A DNA stretch of 64,000 bases, from NCBI RefSeq assembly GCF_003217495.1, contig NZ_QJSW01000005.1, positions 322,702 through 386,701 of the forward strand, read 5' to 3'. The notes below the pieces were generated by a model that ran no database searches, had not been told where the DNA came from, and saw nothing but the letters and a program-made list of their open reading frames with translations. A program made the translations under genes and the position numbers. This DNA is from Paenibacillus barcinonensis (lineage in GTDB: Bacteria; Bacillota; Bacilli; Paenibacillales; Paenibacillaceae). Below are positions 9,677 through 19,731 of this stretch, piece by piece. The first letter of the stretch is position 1. The number at the start of each line of letters is the position of its first letter.

Positions 9677-9719
9677 AACCTCAGCCCCTTGTTGCGTACA
9701 AGGAAGCTGAGGTTTTCTT
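9677..9719. terminator. Bidirectional terminator between convergent genes
   Basis: AACCTCAGC pairs with GCTGAGGTT, with an inner CCTTGT/ACAAGG stem, and is followed by TTTTCTT on the forward strand. On the reverse strand the same hairpin ends the large secreted-protein gene. Confidence 0.8.
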
Positions 9720-9735
9720 GCTTGCTGCGCAAATT

Positions 9736-12138
9736 TTAATAGATTTCAAGCTCATTGATCCGAACATAGGTCGGCTGATGAGAAGGTCCTCGGCTGGCGA
9801 CTACACGTACCTTAGAGGTGTCAACGGATGCAAAGGTATGTGATCGCGTTAACTCCTGATTGCCGGTAACCTGAACCAGATTCACCCAGCTTGAACCATT
9901 CCAGTATTGCAGCTCATAGTTGGCAAGCGGATAACCTTTGGTCGTGTACAGATCAATACGTGAGATGGAGCTGGGTGCCGGCAGGTCAAGCACAACATAT
10001 TGGGGTAAGGAGGAATTCCGATTATTTGCCCAGCTATAGTTCTCTCCAAGAGCTGTGTTACGGTCGCCGTCATTAATTCGTGCTGCGGAATAACCCGGAT
10101 AGGTCGAGGATACCGTAATGGTAGCATTTCTCGCCAGATTCTGACCTGTTCCCGGATTGGTCGGATTTTTCACCAGCCTTACGAGATTCCATCGCAGTTC
10201 GAAAAGCTTGAACGACTTATTAAATACAGCACCTTCTCCTTTCACAAGGGCATCAATGGTCAGAGACATCGTACTTGGCACACTGTTGCTGCTTGTCCAC
10301 TTCCCTGTGGCTTCAATACCTGCAAATACACTGACCTCTAATATTTTTTTGCCTGCAATTTTCAGACTGACCTCGGCTTTGGCTCCTGCCCAGGCTGTGA
10401 TTTGTCCTTCAATTTTATGAGTGACAGTAAGGTAGCGGTTCACACTGCTGTATGGCTGGATTTTCACAGGAATATAGGCACGTGTTTTACCTTTGACACC
10501 TAGAGTGACGGTGTACCCCTGATCCACCTGGAATTCAAATGTGACATTGCCATCCACCCCGATGACCAGGAACACGCCAACGGATACAGACCCGAGACTG
10601 CTTGCGCCAATGTTGAAGCCCATGATCGGTACTTTGACTTCTTTTTTGAATTTGGCATCACCCTTGATGTAGATGTTAGCCTTCTCGCCTGCAGTAAATT
10701 TCAGATCATATTTTCCCCAGAAGCCGTATTTTCCCGTCACTTTGGGTGTGATCAAGGTAAGCTTGCCGCCTGCTTCAACATAAACCTTGTTACCGTTTGC
10801 ATTTTGTTGATTGACAAGCACTTTTTTGAAATCACAGACAAACTCGTTACCGGATTTTTTGCAATTGGCAAAATCACCTGCTCCAGCGGCACGAACAAGG
10901 TCATCCATATCTATGGAGTTAGCCAGATTTGGGTCGAGGGAAGCCACGCTGTCGTTACTCTGATGAATTAAGCCCTCGTTGTTCTCCTTGGTAGCTACAT
11001 CCTGGAGCTCTGTATCCATAGGCTCGGCCATCGTAAACGTTGCATCGGTAGGCAGTTCAGCGTCGAAGGTGTTGTTATCTTGCTGCACGGTGTTGTCTAT
11101 GTTGAAATGTTTGATTGCTTGTTCCTCATCGGTGTTCATATCGGATAAAACGCTTGCCTCATCCTTGATCCATTCGCTGCTTTCCAGTACCATGTCGGAA
11201 TCAGGCATAACGATGTTGCGCTCTTCTAAAGAAACTTCTTGCTCGGGAATATCATAATAATCAAACAGCTCATCCGCACCAGGCGTGGTGTAATCCACGC
11301 GTATTCCATCAGAATTTGTGCTGGTGCCCGCAACCTTGATTGCTCGGGCTGAGGATTCATCCAGAAAAATCTGACCGGGCGAAAGCAGCTTGCCAAGCTG
11401 TGCGGCTTCTCGAGAATTAAGATCAATGTAGCCCTTTTCTTCAACTGTTTCAAAAACAGCATTAAAGGCGGGCAGCCTTTTCGTAATAAAAGAAGGCATA
11501 GGTTGAGTCGGCTTTAATTGATAATCGACTTGTTCAAACTGTCCTGAAGATGTAAACGGGTTGCTGATCGCCAGTCCGTCTTCCGAAACATAAAATGAAA
11601 TGCGGAAGTAGGCTTCGGTAACGGGGGTATCCACGTTGGTTTTACCCGCCCAGATCCAGCGTGCACTTGTATCTTCCGGCATACCTTCGATTTGTTTCCA
11701 AGGTTCAATGCCGTAACGCCCGAAGTCAGAAGCACGGGCCCATGATGTGTCATCAAACCTTGGTTGCTCCCAGCCTTCAATGTATCGTTCAGATGCTTTC
11801 CAGTTGAAGTCAGTAACGAGATTTTCATCATTGTAAACGAGATCTGCCAGAAGGCCGGCATATACGCCGAAATCTTTAGCTTGCACAGCAATGACATTGG
11901 TACCCGGCTGGACCGGAACAGGGAACGTATAGGTCTTGGTCCAATCTTCCCCTTTCCCTATCTGCTTACCGTTTACATAGAGTGAAAATTCGTTGTCAGC
12001 CGTTATATATATTTTACCCTCGTTGTTAGATGCAGAATATGCATTGGACGGCCATAGGCCTACAAGTAGTGGAAGCAATAATGTGATAACTAAAAATGAT
12101 GCCCATGTTTTTTGAATCGACGATCGAAGTTTGTACAC
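9736..12138 (-). CDS. Large secreted protein with C-terminal F5/8 type C (discoidin) domain
   Basis: 800 residues with a cleavable signal peptide (about residues 1-36). The first 180 residues form a beta-rich domain like the galactose-binding lectin-like domain at the N-terminus of glycoside hydrolases. An acidic linker region follows (about 300-400), then a beta-rich middle (about 420-650), then a discoidin-type carbohydrate-binding domain (about 665-800). No catalytic domain was recognised. GTG at 12138 is chosen because GGGAGGGAAAGG lies directly upstream. Probably binds a cell-surface or environmental polysaccharide (inference). Confidence 0.7.
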   Translation of the reverse strand: MYKLRSSIQKTWASFLVITLLLPLLVGLWPSNAYSASNNEGKIYITADNEFSLYVNGKQIGKGEDWTKTYTFPVPVQPGTNVIAVQAKDFGVYAGLLADLVYNDENLVTDFNWKASERYIEGWEQPRFDDTSWARASDFGRYGIEPWKQIEGMPEDTSARWIWAGKTNVDTPVTEAYFRISFYVSEDGLAISNPFTSSGQFEQVDYQLKPTQPMPSFITKRLPAFNAVFETVEEKGYIDLNSREAAQLGKLLSPGQIFLDESSARAIKVAGTSTNSDGIRVDYTTPGADELFDYYDIPEQEVSLEERNIVMPDSDMVLESSEWIKDEASVLSDMNTDEEQAIKHFNIDNTVQQDNNTFDAELPTDATFTMAEPMDTELQDVATKENNEGLIHQSNDSVASLDPNLANSIDMDDLVRAAGAGDFANCKKSGNEFVCDFKKVLVNQQNANGNKVYVEAGGKLTLITPKVTGKYGFWGKYDLKFTAGEKANIYIKGDAKFKKEVKVPIMGFNIGASSLGSVSVGVFLVIGVDGNVTFEFQVDQGYTVTLGVKGKTRAYIPVKIQPYSSVNRYLTVTHKIEGQITAWAGAKAEVSLKIAGKKILEVSVFAGIEATGKWTSSNSVPSTMSLTIDALVKGEGAVFNKSFKLFELRWNLVRLVKNPTNPGTGQNLARNATITVSSTYPGYSAARINDGDRNTALGENYSWANNRNSSLPQYVVLDLPAPSSISRIDLYTTKGYPLANYELQYWNGSSWVNLVQVTGNQELTRSHTFASVDTSKVRVVASRGPSHQPTYVRINELEIY

Positions 12139-13501
<1,363 letters not shown>

Positions 13502-13570
13502 TGGCCCCTTTCCATCCAAAAGTAATCATCCATTGATCAGCTCTGACACAAAAGAGAAACGCTGGATGAG

Positions 13571-13621
13571 CACAAGCCTCAGTTCTGTCCTGTACAGAAT
13601 CTGGGGCTTTGTGTATTTTTA
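13571..13621 (+). terminator. Strong terminator after the CE1 esterase
   Basis: CACAAGCCTCAGTTCTGT pairs with ACAGAATCTGGGGCTTTGTG, with a short loop and a few wobble pairs, followed by TATTTTT. Confidence 0.85.
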
Positions 13622-13695
13622 AAGATAGACCGTATCGTACCAGAGGCACAGCATTAGAAACGTTACATCAGAACCATTTCGTGAAAGAGGGGAAT

Positions 13696-13878
13696 ATGGT
13701 GATATATTATAAAGGGGCATTTCGGGAGACCGATAATGTCATTTATTTTAAAAGTGAGGTTACACTGGCTGCAAATGATGTCATTTTGTTTGGCGAGAGG
13801 AAATACTTTATTGAAAGTGTAGAAAACGGATTTCTGCTACTGCAGCGGGTAGGCTCGATCCATACGGTAAGTGTGTAG
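13696..13878 (+). CDS. Small hypothetical protein upstream of a TetR regulator
   Basis: About 60 residues, beta-rich and without a signal peptide or membrane helix. I do not recognise it. AAAGAGGGG precedes both ATG 13696 and GTG 13699; the latter has the better spacing, so the start is uncertain by one codon. The TetR gene starts 16 bp downstream and its ribosome site overlaps this stop, so the two are probably translated from one message. Confidence 0.5.
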   Translation: MVIYYKGAFRETDNVIYFKSEVTLAANDVILFGERKYFIESVENGFLLLQRVGSIHTVSV

Positions 13879-13894
13879 AAGGAGGATTCATAGC

Positions 13895-14446
13895 GTGCTT
13901 GAAGAGGATATTCGAATTATGAAAAGCAGGGAAGCCATTGTACAAGCGATGGATACGTTGCTTAAACAAAAGCCATTCCGAAAAATTACGGTAAATGATA
14001 TATGCCGGACTGCTGTCGTGGGACGCACGACGTTCTATGCACATTTTGAGGATAAATATAAGCTGATTTCCTACATAATGCAGCAAGAGGCGCGAATGCT
14101 GGAAGAGATCATTTTGAACTCCCCGCCAGAGGAAGTGATTCTGGAGGTTCTGCTTGATATTCGTGACAATAAAAAGCTGTATGTTAATCTTTTTGTAGAA
14201 GAAGTACCAGAAGAGCTGAAGCAATTGCTGCAGCGGACATTTAACCTTTTTTTCACCAATATCCTTCATGTATGCAGGGAGGAGGGGGTAGTGTTAGCCA
14301 GCGAGAGCCTGCCACCTCTGGTCGCTTATTATACGTCCGGTGTTGTTGGCATGTTGATGTGGTGGTTTGAAACCGATTTTGCCATGCCTGCGGAGGAACT
14401 AGTCTCGTGCCTTTCCAAGCTGCTCGGGTTTCTATGGGAAGAATGA
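13895..14446 (+). CDS. TetR/AcrR-family transcriptional regulator
   Basis: 183-residue repressor-type regulator. The N-terminal helix-turn-helix has the family pattern ITVNDICRTAVVGRTTFYAHF (about residues 30-50). The C-terminal ligand domain resembles the TetR_C_8 type common in Firmicutes. GTG at 13895 has AAGGAGG at the right distance; upstream residues in the open frame are not needed. No adjacent exporter marks the regulon. Confidence 0.85.
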   Translation: MLEEDIRIMKSREAIVQAMDTLLKQKPFRKITVNDICRTAVVGRTTFYAHFEDKYKLISYIMQQEARMLEEIILNSPPEEVILEVLLDIRDNKKLYVNLFVEEVPEELKQLLQRTFNLFFTNILHVCREEGVVLASESLPPLVAYYTSGVVGMLMWWFETDFAMPAEELVSCLSKLLGFLWEE

Positions 14447-14485
14447 GAAGTCCGTTATCTGCTTGAACTGGAGTTCAGAGCCAAT

Positions 14486-14536
14486 GAATGTCCGTTAGCG
14501 AACACGATGCAGCAAAGTGTTCGTTAACGGACATTC
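14486..14536. repeat. 20-bp inverted repeat without a T-run
   Basis: GAATGTCCGTTAGCGAACAC (14486-14505) pairs with GTGTTCGTTAACGGACATTC (14517-14536) around an 11-nt loop, with one G-U pair in 20. There is no following T-run on either strand. It may be a copy of a dispersed palindromic element or a regulator site. Confidence 0.6.
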
Positions 14537-14624
14537 TGCGTATAACTGTGTATTACCGGATGCCCTGATTAAAGGTTAAGATTTAAACAAATACCGCATA
14601 GCGAACAATCAGGGGGTAACACAT

Positions 14625-15317
14625 ATGATGAAATACAGAAAACCAAGAGTAGACGAGCTGAAAGTTGTAGCAAGACTAAATGCGGAGTCATTCGCAGATT
14701 ATCCATTGTGTGATGAAATCCGGGGCGAGTTTAACGATCAAGCCAGCTTTGTTGAATTTTTGACTGAAGTCTTTCAGGTGTATATTGGCGCCTATTATAA
14801 AAAAAGTGTCGTTTTCATTGGAGAAGAGGACAATCAAATTAAAAGTGTTGCCATTCTGGATCGCCCGGATAGTAGAGAAATTGGATTGTTGGACTATTTC
14901 GGTGCGGGGGCGTTCAGACTATTCAAGACCGTCAGCATCATTAAAGTATATAAATTTTTGAAAATCCTCAATGAAGGCCATGAGCCTAGTAAAGGTGCGA
15001 AAAAGGGAGCCTGGTTCCTGGAATCGCTGGCTGTAGATAACTCATGCAGGGGACAAAGACTGGGAAGCCGAATGCTCACGGATTGTATTATTCCGTATAT
15101 CAAAAGAGAGAGCAAAGGCGATACGTTAGCCTCATTTGTGACATTTACGAATAGTGAACTCAATCGCAGCTTCTATACGAAGAATGGATTCACGGAGTTT
15201 GACTATACCACCATTGAACGTAATGGGAAAACGATCGGCAACTGGAGTTTCAAAATGTCGGTTGCTCCAGCTAAAGTTAAACTACAAGTACCTTCAAGTA
15301 CAAGGGTCTACGCGTAA
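14625..15317 (+). CDS. GNAT-family N-acetyltransferase
   Basis: 230 residues. The acetyl-CoA loop reads CRGQRLGSRML (about residues 143-153), after the beta-4 strand FLESLAVD, and the beta-5/alpha-4 segment SFYTKNGF follows. The substrate is unknown. GGGGGTAAC lies before the ATG. A weak 6-bp hairpin (ATCTGA/TCAGAT) with a T-run at 15383-15426 may terminate it. Confidence 0.85.
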   Translation: MMKYRKPRVDELKVVARLNAESFADYPLCDEIRGEFNDQASFVEFLTEVFQVYIGAYYKKSVVFIGEEDNQIKSVAILDRPDSREIGLLDYFGAGAFRLFKTVSIIKVYKFLKILNEGHEPSKGAKKGAWFLESLAVDNSCRGQRLGSRMLTDCIIPYIKRESKGDTLASFVTFTNSELNRSFYTKNGFTEFDYTTIERNGKTIGNWSFKMSVAPAKVKLQVPSSTRVYA

Positions 15318-15465
15318 GCAGCCTCTACTCTAATATGAAGCCGAAACGATGAGCAGGGTGAGCGGGTAGACAGGATGGGCCGATCTGAAAAAAAAGAACT
15401 CCCCCTCATCAGATGTATTTTTTGTGTCCGTTTGTTTATTTTGCTGCAGATTGAAATGTACGTGC

Positions 15466-15493
15466 ACTTCTGGGCCCCTGCCCACATACAATA
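15466..15493 (+). promoter_or_regulatory. Candidate sigma-E/sigma-K promoter of sigK
   Basis: CATACAATA at 15485-15493 fits both the sigma-E -10 (CATACA-T) and the sigma-K -10 (CATA---TA). AC at 15466-15467 lies exactly 17 bp upstream, the sigma-K -35 arrangement. In B. subtilis sigK is transcribed first by sigma-E and then by sigma-K. The start codon is 64 bp downstream. Confidence 0.6.
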
Positions 15494-15556
15494 GATCGAC
15501 CCTGTTCCCTTATGTGCTCAGGCCAGATCGTTGTAAAACTGCAGGAGGTGTCATCT

Positions 15557-16000
15557 GTGCCCGGATTGTTTACCGCAATAGCCCTGTTCATTAAAGAGTT
15601 AACGTTACTCGTTTCGTATGTCAAAAACAATGCGTTTCCCCAGCCACTCGCTGAGGATGACGAAGCCAAACACCTGCGCCTCATGGCAGAAGGCAATGCC
15701 CACTCGCGCAATCTGCTCATTGAACACAATCTGCGTCTTGTGGCGCATATCGTCAAGAAGTTTGACAATACCGGCGAAGATCAGGAGGACCTGATTTCGA
15801 TTGGAACGATTGGTTTGATCAAAGCCATCGAAAGCTTCCAGCAAGGCAAAGGCACAAAGCTGGCCACATTTGCCGCGAGATGTATTGAAAACGAAATTCT
15901 GATGCACCTGCGTTCCCTGAAGAAAACACGTAAGGACGTGTCCTTGCATGACCCGATTGGCACGGATAAAGAGGGCAATGAAATAACACCCACATCATAG
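15557..16000 (+). CDS. sigK: Sigma-K, 5' part, interrupted by the prophage
   Basis: This is the N-terminal part of pro-sigma-K, the late mother-cell sigma factor of sporulation. It begins at GTG 15557 (AGGAGGTG 8 bp upstream) with a hydrophobic pro-sequence of about 20 residues ahead of [12 protein letters not shown], the sequence at the B. subtilis processing site. Sigma region 2 follows, with the conserved ENEILMHLR and VSLHDPIG segments. Homology ends after DKEGNEI; the next four codons (TPTS) and the stop are phage DNA. Regions 3 and 4 are missing and should lie past the window. The protein can only work after the element is excised. Confidence 0.93.
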   Translation: MPGLFTAIALFIKELTLLVSYVKNNAFPQPLAEDDEAKHLRLMAEGNAHSRNLLIEHNLRLVAHIVKKFDNTGEDQEDLISIGTIGLIKAIESFQQGKGTKLATFAARCIENEILMHLRSLKKTRKDVSLHDPIGTDKEGNEITPTS

Positions 16001-16010
16001 ACGTGGGTGT
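15977..16010. other. Left attachment site (attL) region inside sigK
   Basis: The sigK reading frame leaves homology here. AATGA at 15977-15981 is the likely crossover core, at the same codons as in the B. subtilis skin element. On the phage side, a perfect 8-bp inverted repeat (ACACCCAC at 15986-15993 and GTGGGTGT at 16003-16010) lies next to the core and may be an arm bound by the recombinase. The exact core needs the right junction, which is outside the window. Confidence 0.7.
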
Positions 16011-17542
16011 AGATATACTTCAAAGTCCGCCCCTTGCTGGGGTTTTTCTTTTTTATAGACGACTTTATGCAATACGGATTTTAACAGCTTATTACGTTTG
16101 ACTGGATCGTCTGTTTCATAATATGACTTGACCACAGACTCGGCAATGGGAATTACATTATGCTGAGCCTTCTGTTTTCTTTGCTCCAGACTGATCTCTT
16201 GTATAGTTCGTTCAATTGCCTGTTCGGCTGCTGAAATGCGCTGAGACAAGCTTTGTGATCGTTCAAGGAAAACATCCTCTGTATATATGCCTCGCTCCAG
16301 AAAATCATAAAGCCGTTCTTTCTGAGCTTCTAATTCCTTCATCTCTTTCTCAAGAGCATCCAGTGCCGTTTTCCTGAAATCAATGGATTCATCGGGTGCT
16401 TTCTTTTCCCGCTTACTCCATTTTACCTTATAATCGGCAAGCCATTCCTTCAAGCCTTCAATGATCTTGGCTTCGACCATCTTATATTGACTGCTCCGAG
16501 TGTTGCAAGAAGGGGTATTGCAGCGTAAGTGTGCGGGCTGACTCGTATAAGGGCGATAGACCATCGTCATACCACAGTTCTCACATTTCACCAGGCCCGC
16601 CAAAGCCGTTGTTATTTTTGGCTTCCCATTTTCGTCGAGCTGATAGGGTGCATGGTAGCTACCCGAGATCCGTTCTTGAGCTTTGGCAAAGGTGACCTCA
16701 TCAATAATAGCTTCGTGCTTCCCTTGCACACTGATCCAATCTTGGGTATCACGCGTGCGCACAGTTCGTCGTTTGCCGGGTTCTGTACTTTTCTTTGTCT
16801 GCTTCTTTTTCCATTGTATCTTGCCGGTATAGACAGCGTTCTTGAGTATGTTTAATACCGTAGAAGGAATCCAGTCTTTTCCCGTTGCAGAAGGGATTTT
16901 CAGGGCGTTCAGAGCAGTGGCAATCTTGCTGGAACCTTTCTGATGCTCGGGATCGGAATGCACGTACCATTCAAATATTTGTCTGACAATAGGCGCCTGA
17001 ACAGGATGGGGCTTCAATGTTCTACCGTTTGTTATATCTTCAATCTCGTAACCATAAGGCGGGCGTGTTCCAAGATAATTGCCTTCTTCCACGGATCGCA
17101 CACGTCCCCCTTGCATCCGCCGTGTGATGATCTTGAGCTCTTTACGTGCCATAAAAGCTTCAAACTCACTGTACTCCTCGTCAAATTCATCATGCAGATC
17201 ATACGTCTTTCGAGGGGTTATGATTTTGGTATCGGCATTTCGAAAAGTCTCCAGTATCAAGCCTTGTTCTTGCATGTTACCGCGTCCGAAACGGTCAATA
17301 TCCATGACCAGGACGGCATCATACAGTTTGGCTTCCACGTCTTTCAACAATTTGAGCATTTGAGGGCGGTGGACCAAGCTTTCCCCGCTCACAATTTCCT
17401 CATAGATTTCTATGATATTCGCGCCAACGTACCGAGCGTGCTTCAGGAGCGCTTTTCTGTGCTTGGCTAAGGTTTCACCTTCTCCACGGCGTTCTGCTTC
17501 TTCATCTGCACGGGATTTTCTAAGATAAATGGCAGCTTTCAT
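15995..17542 (-). CDS. spoIVCA: Large serine recombinase, SpoIVCA-like
   Basis: 515-residue large serine recombinase predicted to integrate the prophage and to excise it, restoring sigK. The catalytic domain starts YLRKSRADE (serine nucleophile at residue 10), with DRFGRG farther on. A recombinase domain follows, then a zinc ribbon (CENC...C...C, about residues 335-365) and a coiled-coil rich C-terminus. SpoIVCA of B. subtilis is about 500 residues, lies in the same position and also runs convergently toward the sigK fragment. AGGAGG precedes the ATG. The gene's 3' end overlaps the sigK fragment's stop by 6 bp. Confidence 0.92.
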   Translation of the reverse strand: MKAAIYLRKSRADEEAERRGEGETLAKHRKALLKHARYVGANIIEIYEEIVSGESLVHRPQMLKLLKDVEAKLYDAVLVMDIDRFGRGNMQEQGLILETFRNADTKIITPRKTYDLHDEFDEEYSEFEAFMARKELKIITRRMQGGRVRSVEEGNYLGTRPPYGYEIEDITNGRTLKPHPVQAPIVRQIFEWYVHSDPEHQKGSSKIATALNALKIPSATGKDWIPSTVLNILKNAVYTGKIQWKKKQTKKSTEPGKRRTVRTRDTQDWISVQGKHEAIIDEVTFAKAQERISGSYHAPYQLDENGKPKITTALAGLVKCENCGMTMVYRPYTSQPAHLRCNTPSCNTRSSQYKMVEAKIIEGLKEWLADYKVKWSKREKKAPDESIDFRKTALDALEKEMKELEAQKERLYDFLERGIYTEDVFLERSQSLSQRISAAEQAIERTIQEISLEQRKQKAQHNVIPIAESVVKSYYETDDPVKRNKLLKSVLHKVVYKKEKPQQGADFEVYLHPRL

Positions 17543-17576
17543 TTGTACCTCCTGTAAGTCTTGTTCCTATATAGTT

Positions 17577-17607
17577 TACTGTATGTTGGCTCGTTTCACG
17601 ACTATAT
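17577..17607 (-). promoter_or_regulatory. Candidate mother-cell promoter of the recombinase
   Basis: On the reverse strand CATACAGTA (17577-17585) matches the sigma-E and sigma-K -10 consensus. ATATAGT (17601-17607) lies 15 bp upstream, the usual sigma-E spacing with the key ATA. The expected start point is about 30 nt before the ATG, whose AGGAGG is intact. B. subtilis spoIVCA is sigma-E dependent. Confidence 0.6.
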
Positions 17608-17625
17608 CAATCCACAAAAAAAGAA

Positions 17626-17641
17626 AAGCCCCGAAGGGCTT
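17626..17641 (-). terminator. Terminator after the small membrane protein gene
   Basis: AAGCCC-loop-GGGCTT hairpin followed on the reverse strand by TTTTCTTTTTTT. It ends the leftward cargo transcript just before the recombinase promoter, so the recombinase is insulated. Confidence 0.8.
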
Positions 17642-17648
17642 CTTGTTA

Positions 17649-17993
17649 TTATGAATTATCATCTAACCATTGATTAGCCCAGATGTGAGCTCCGCCAGCT
17701 GCTAGTGCAAAGAGAACAGATAATACAACACTTGCAGCTGTGCTATCGAACCAATGGCCAATTATCCAACCTACATAACCACAGGCTAATGATAATAAAA
17801 CTAAAATTAATATTCGCAGCGGTTTAATCATTAAAGCGATCATAGTAACTACAATTGCTCCTCCAAATACCCACCAAGACGTATAATAAATACCCAGAAC
17901 AACTGAAATGATGAATATTTCAGTAAAAAGCCATGTTACTCCATTGTCACTTTCTTTAGCTTCATTAACACCTTTTCTTATCTCATTTTTCAA
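17649..17993 (-). CDS. Small integral membrane protein
   Basis: 114 residues with about four hydrophobic helices after a charged N-terminus. No family recognised. It starts 20 bp after the GIY-YIG protein stop, with GGGAGGTAG upstream of the ATG, so the two genes form one leftward transcript. Base composition is more AT-rich than the phage structural genes. A role beside the nuclease-like protein is possible, but not shown. Confidence 0.6.
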   Translation of the reverse strand: MKNEIRKGVNEAKESDNGVTWLFTEIFIISVVLGIYYTSWWVFGGAIVVTMIALMIKPLRILILVLLSLACGYVGWIIGHWFDSTAASVVLSVLFALAAGGAHIWANQWLDDNS

Positions 17994-18013
17994 ATAGACT
18001 ACCTCCCTTGGGG

Positions 18014-19375
18014 TTATTCTGATGAAACTGCAACTTCTAAATATCCAGATGAAAAGGGATTAGCATCATTATTGACTGGCTGTTTCACTTTTCGCATAGC
18101 AAGACTTTCTCTGTATTGTTCTGCATCTGCGTTTCTTATAAATTCGGCAGTATTATCATGATTTTTTAATACAACATCTTCAATCTCTTTTAGAGTAACA
18201 CGGAAAAACTCTCTTCTTGAATTGACTAGATTAAGTTTGCGATCATCAAAGGCTCTATGCAAAGTTGCTTCTAATTTCGGGGCATCGTTTGAAAATATCA
18301 TTGCATGCACGTCGAAATTAAACGGAACTGAAGCGTCTCCTAACTCGTGGACTCTATCGTACGGATCAAGACGGCGAGTCATGCCAATCTTGTAAACATT
18401 CTCTCCGAAGGAACCAATATTTGAAATTACATAAACATATCCGGCGCGTTGGTTTGCTTCGCGATAATCTATATCAGCAGTTTGCTTTTCAATTTCAGTA
18501 AGACTCTCTGATAATTCAGAGATCTTAGCTCTTAAAAGGGCAGCTTCGGCTTCATCGGAGCAATTTTCTAGTTGTTTTTCAACTTTTTGAAGCGCGTTTG
18601 AGTAATGCTTTCGCTCTTTCTCAATGTTTTTTCTTAAATCTTCTATTTCTTTTTGGAGTTTGGCTTCTTCTCGCATTTGTTCGCGGATTTGCTTCTGTTC
18701 TTCTTTCTCTTGTTGTTTTTTCTCTTTATATTCATGGGCTAGATAAAGCTCTAAGAACTTCAATTTGAGATAGTATTCAGAAATACAAACTTGCATTATT
18801 TTTCCCAGTTTATTTAAAGTATCAAACGAACTATTAATACGTTTTTCGCAGATTTGTATATTGTTGAATTTTACATTGCTGATACAGGAATCACACTCAT
18901 TATTGAAAGAGCGTAATACAATTTTAACCATATCATTAACCATTTTTTTGCCCTGAGCTTTACTATTATTTACTGACCAATCTGTACTACCTACGCATGC
19001 AGTTCCATTCTTTATCATTTCTTTCTGTTCGTTTCTTATTAACTCCAATTTTTCTTTGTAGATAGCGCTATTTTGGAAGTCATATCTAGGTTCGTATAAT
19101 GAAAATGATTCTAGGAGTATTTGATCATCCATAGCAAGTAGAGAGTTTTTCTTTTCTTCATAAATTCTTTGAATTGATGATAAGTGTTCTTCATAATCCA
19201 TAATCGTAGTATGTAAACTTTCTTTTTCTTGGGACAATTTTCTGATTTCTTTCTGAATTTCTATCAACTGAACGTGCTCAGGACGAAGCAAATCTTTTAA
19301 AGAGTTGTTTTCTTCTTGAGTAATTCGAAGTTCCTCTTTTATTTTTTTTAATCTGAATACATCAAAAATGCTCAT
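18014..19375 (-). CDS. Coiled-coil protein with C-terminal T5orf172/GIY-YIG domain
   Basis: 453 residues. The N-terminal 90 residues and about 205-320 are coiled coil. A DUF4041-like helical domain lies between (about 90-205). The C-terminal domain starts GYVYVISN and contains VYKIGMTRR and the HRAF segment, the pattern of the T5orf172 branch of the GIY-YIG nuclease superfamily. Such proteins are frequent in phages and islands, and some are suspected to act in defence. GGAGAT precedes the ATG. Located in the lysogeny arm beside the repressor, so it may be expressed from the prophage. Confidence 0.75.
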   Translation of the reverse strand: MSIFDVFRLKKIKEELRITQEENNSLKDLLRPEHVQLIEIQKEIRKLSQEKESLHTTIMDYEEHLSSIQRIYEEKKNSLLAMDDQILLESFSLYEPRYDFQNSAIYKEKLELIRNEQKEMIKNGTACVGSTDWSVNNSKAQGKKMVNDMVKIVLRSFNNECDSCISNVKFNNIQICEKRINSSFDTLNKLGKIMQVCISEYYLKLKFLELYLAHEYKEKKQQEKEEQKQIREQMREEAKLQKEIEDLRKNIEKERKHYSNALQKVEKQLENCSDEAEAALLRAKISELSESLTEIEKQTADIDYREANQRAGYVYVISNIGSFGENVYKIGMTRRLDPYDRVHELGDASVPFNFDVHAMIFSNDAPKLEATLHRAFDDRKLNLVNSRREFFRVTLKEIEDVVLKNHDNTAEFIRNADAEQYRESLAMRKVKQPVNNDANPFSSGYLEVAVSSE

Positions 19376-19419
19376 AATAGATCTCCTTATTATTGTATTT
19401 TGAAAGCAATTTGTATTGT

Positions 19420-19452
19420 CTCACCTCGTTATTTTCAGAAACACGAGGTGAG
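19420..19452. promoter_or_regulatory. Perfect 10-bp inverted repeat upstream of the GIY-YIG gene
   Basis: CTCACCTCGT (19420-19429) and ACGAGGTGAG (19443-19452), 13 nt apart. There is no T-run on either strand, so an operator is more likely than a terminator. It lies in the 318-bp gap between the GIY-YIG gene and the repressor, upstream of the GIY-YIG gene's start. Confidence 0.5.
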
Positions 19453-19623
19453 GGATGAGAAGAAATAACATCACAAATAAGTCATTTTACCGTCAAATCT
19501 CAGTCTTATTATCTACCTAAATTCTTCCTGTCAACCATTTACCTCCTACATCACAAATGCTAGAATTTTTTTATGAGCACACTTGTTCTTGTGAAACCTA
19601 TAAATGGGAGCGGAAGTGATAGT

Positions 19624-19731
19624 ATGAATGATGACAAATTAAAAGAGGAAATATTTATTGTTTTCAAGGAACTAGGATGGGAGATCCCTAAGTCTATTCT
19701 TGATTTGCTTTATAACGTGCATAAGAAATGA
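19624..19731 (+). CDS. Possible 35-residue ORF overlapping the repressor 3' end
   Basis: ATG at 19624 with GGAAGTG shortly upstream, running to TGA at 19731. The peptide is helical and amphipathic with many Lys and Glu. It is antisense to the last 38 bp of the repressor gene. Coding status is uncertain. Confidence 0.3.
   Translation: MNDDKLKEEIFIVFKELGWEIPKSILDLLYNVHKK

Noticed and set aside
9770..9800. CTGATGAG inside the secreted-protein gene
   Set aside because: No GAAA box or pairing follows; it is coding sequence.
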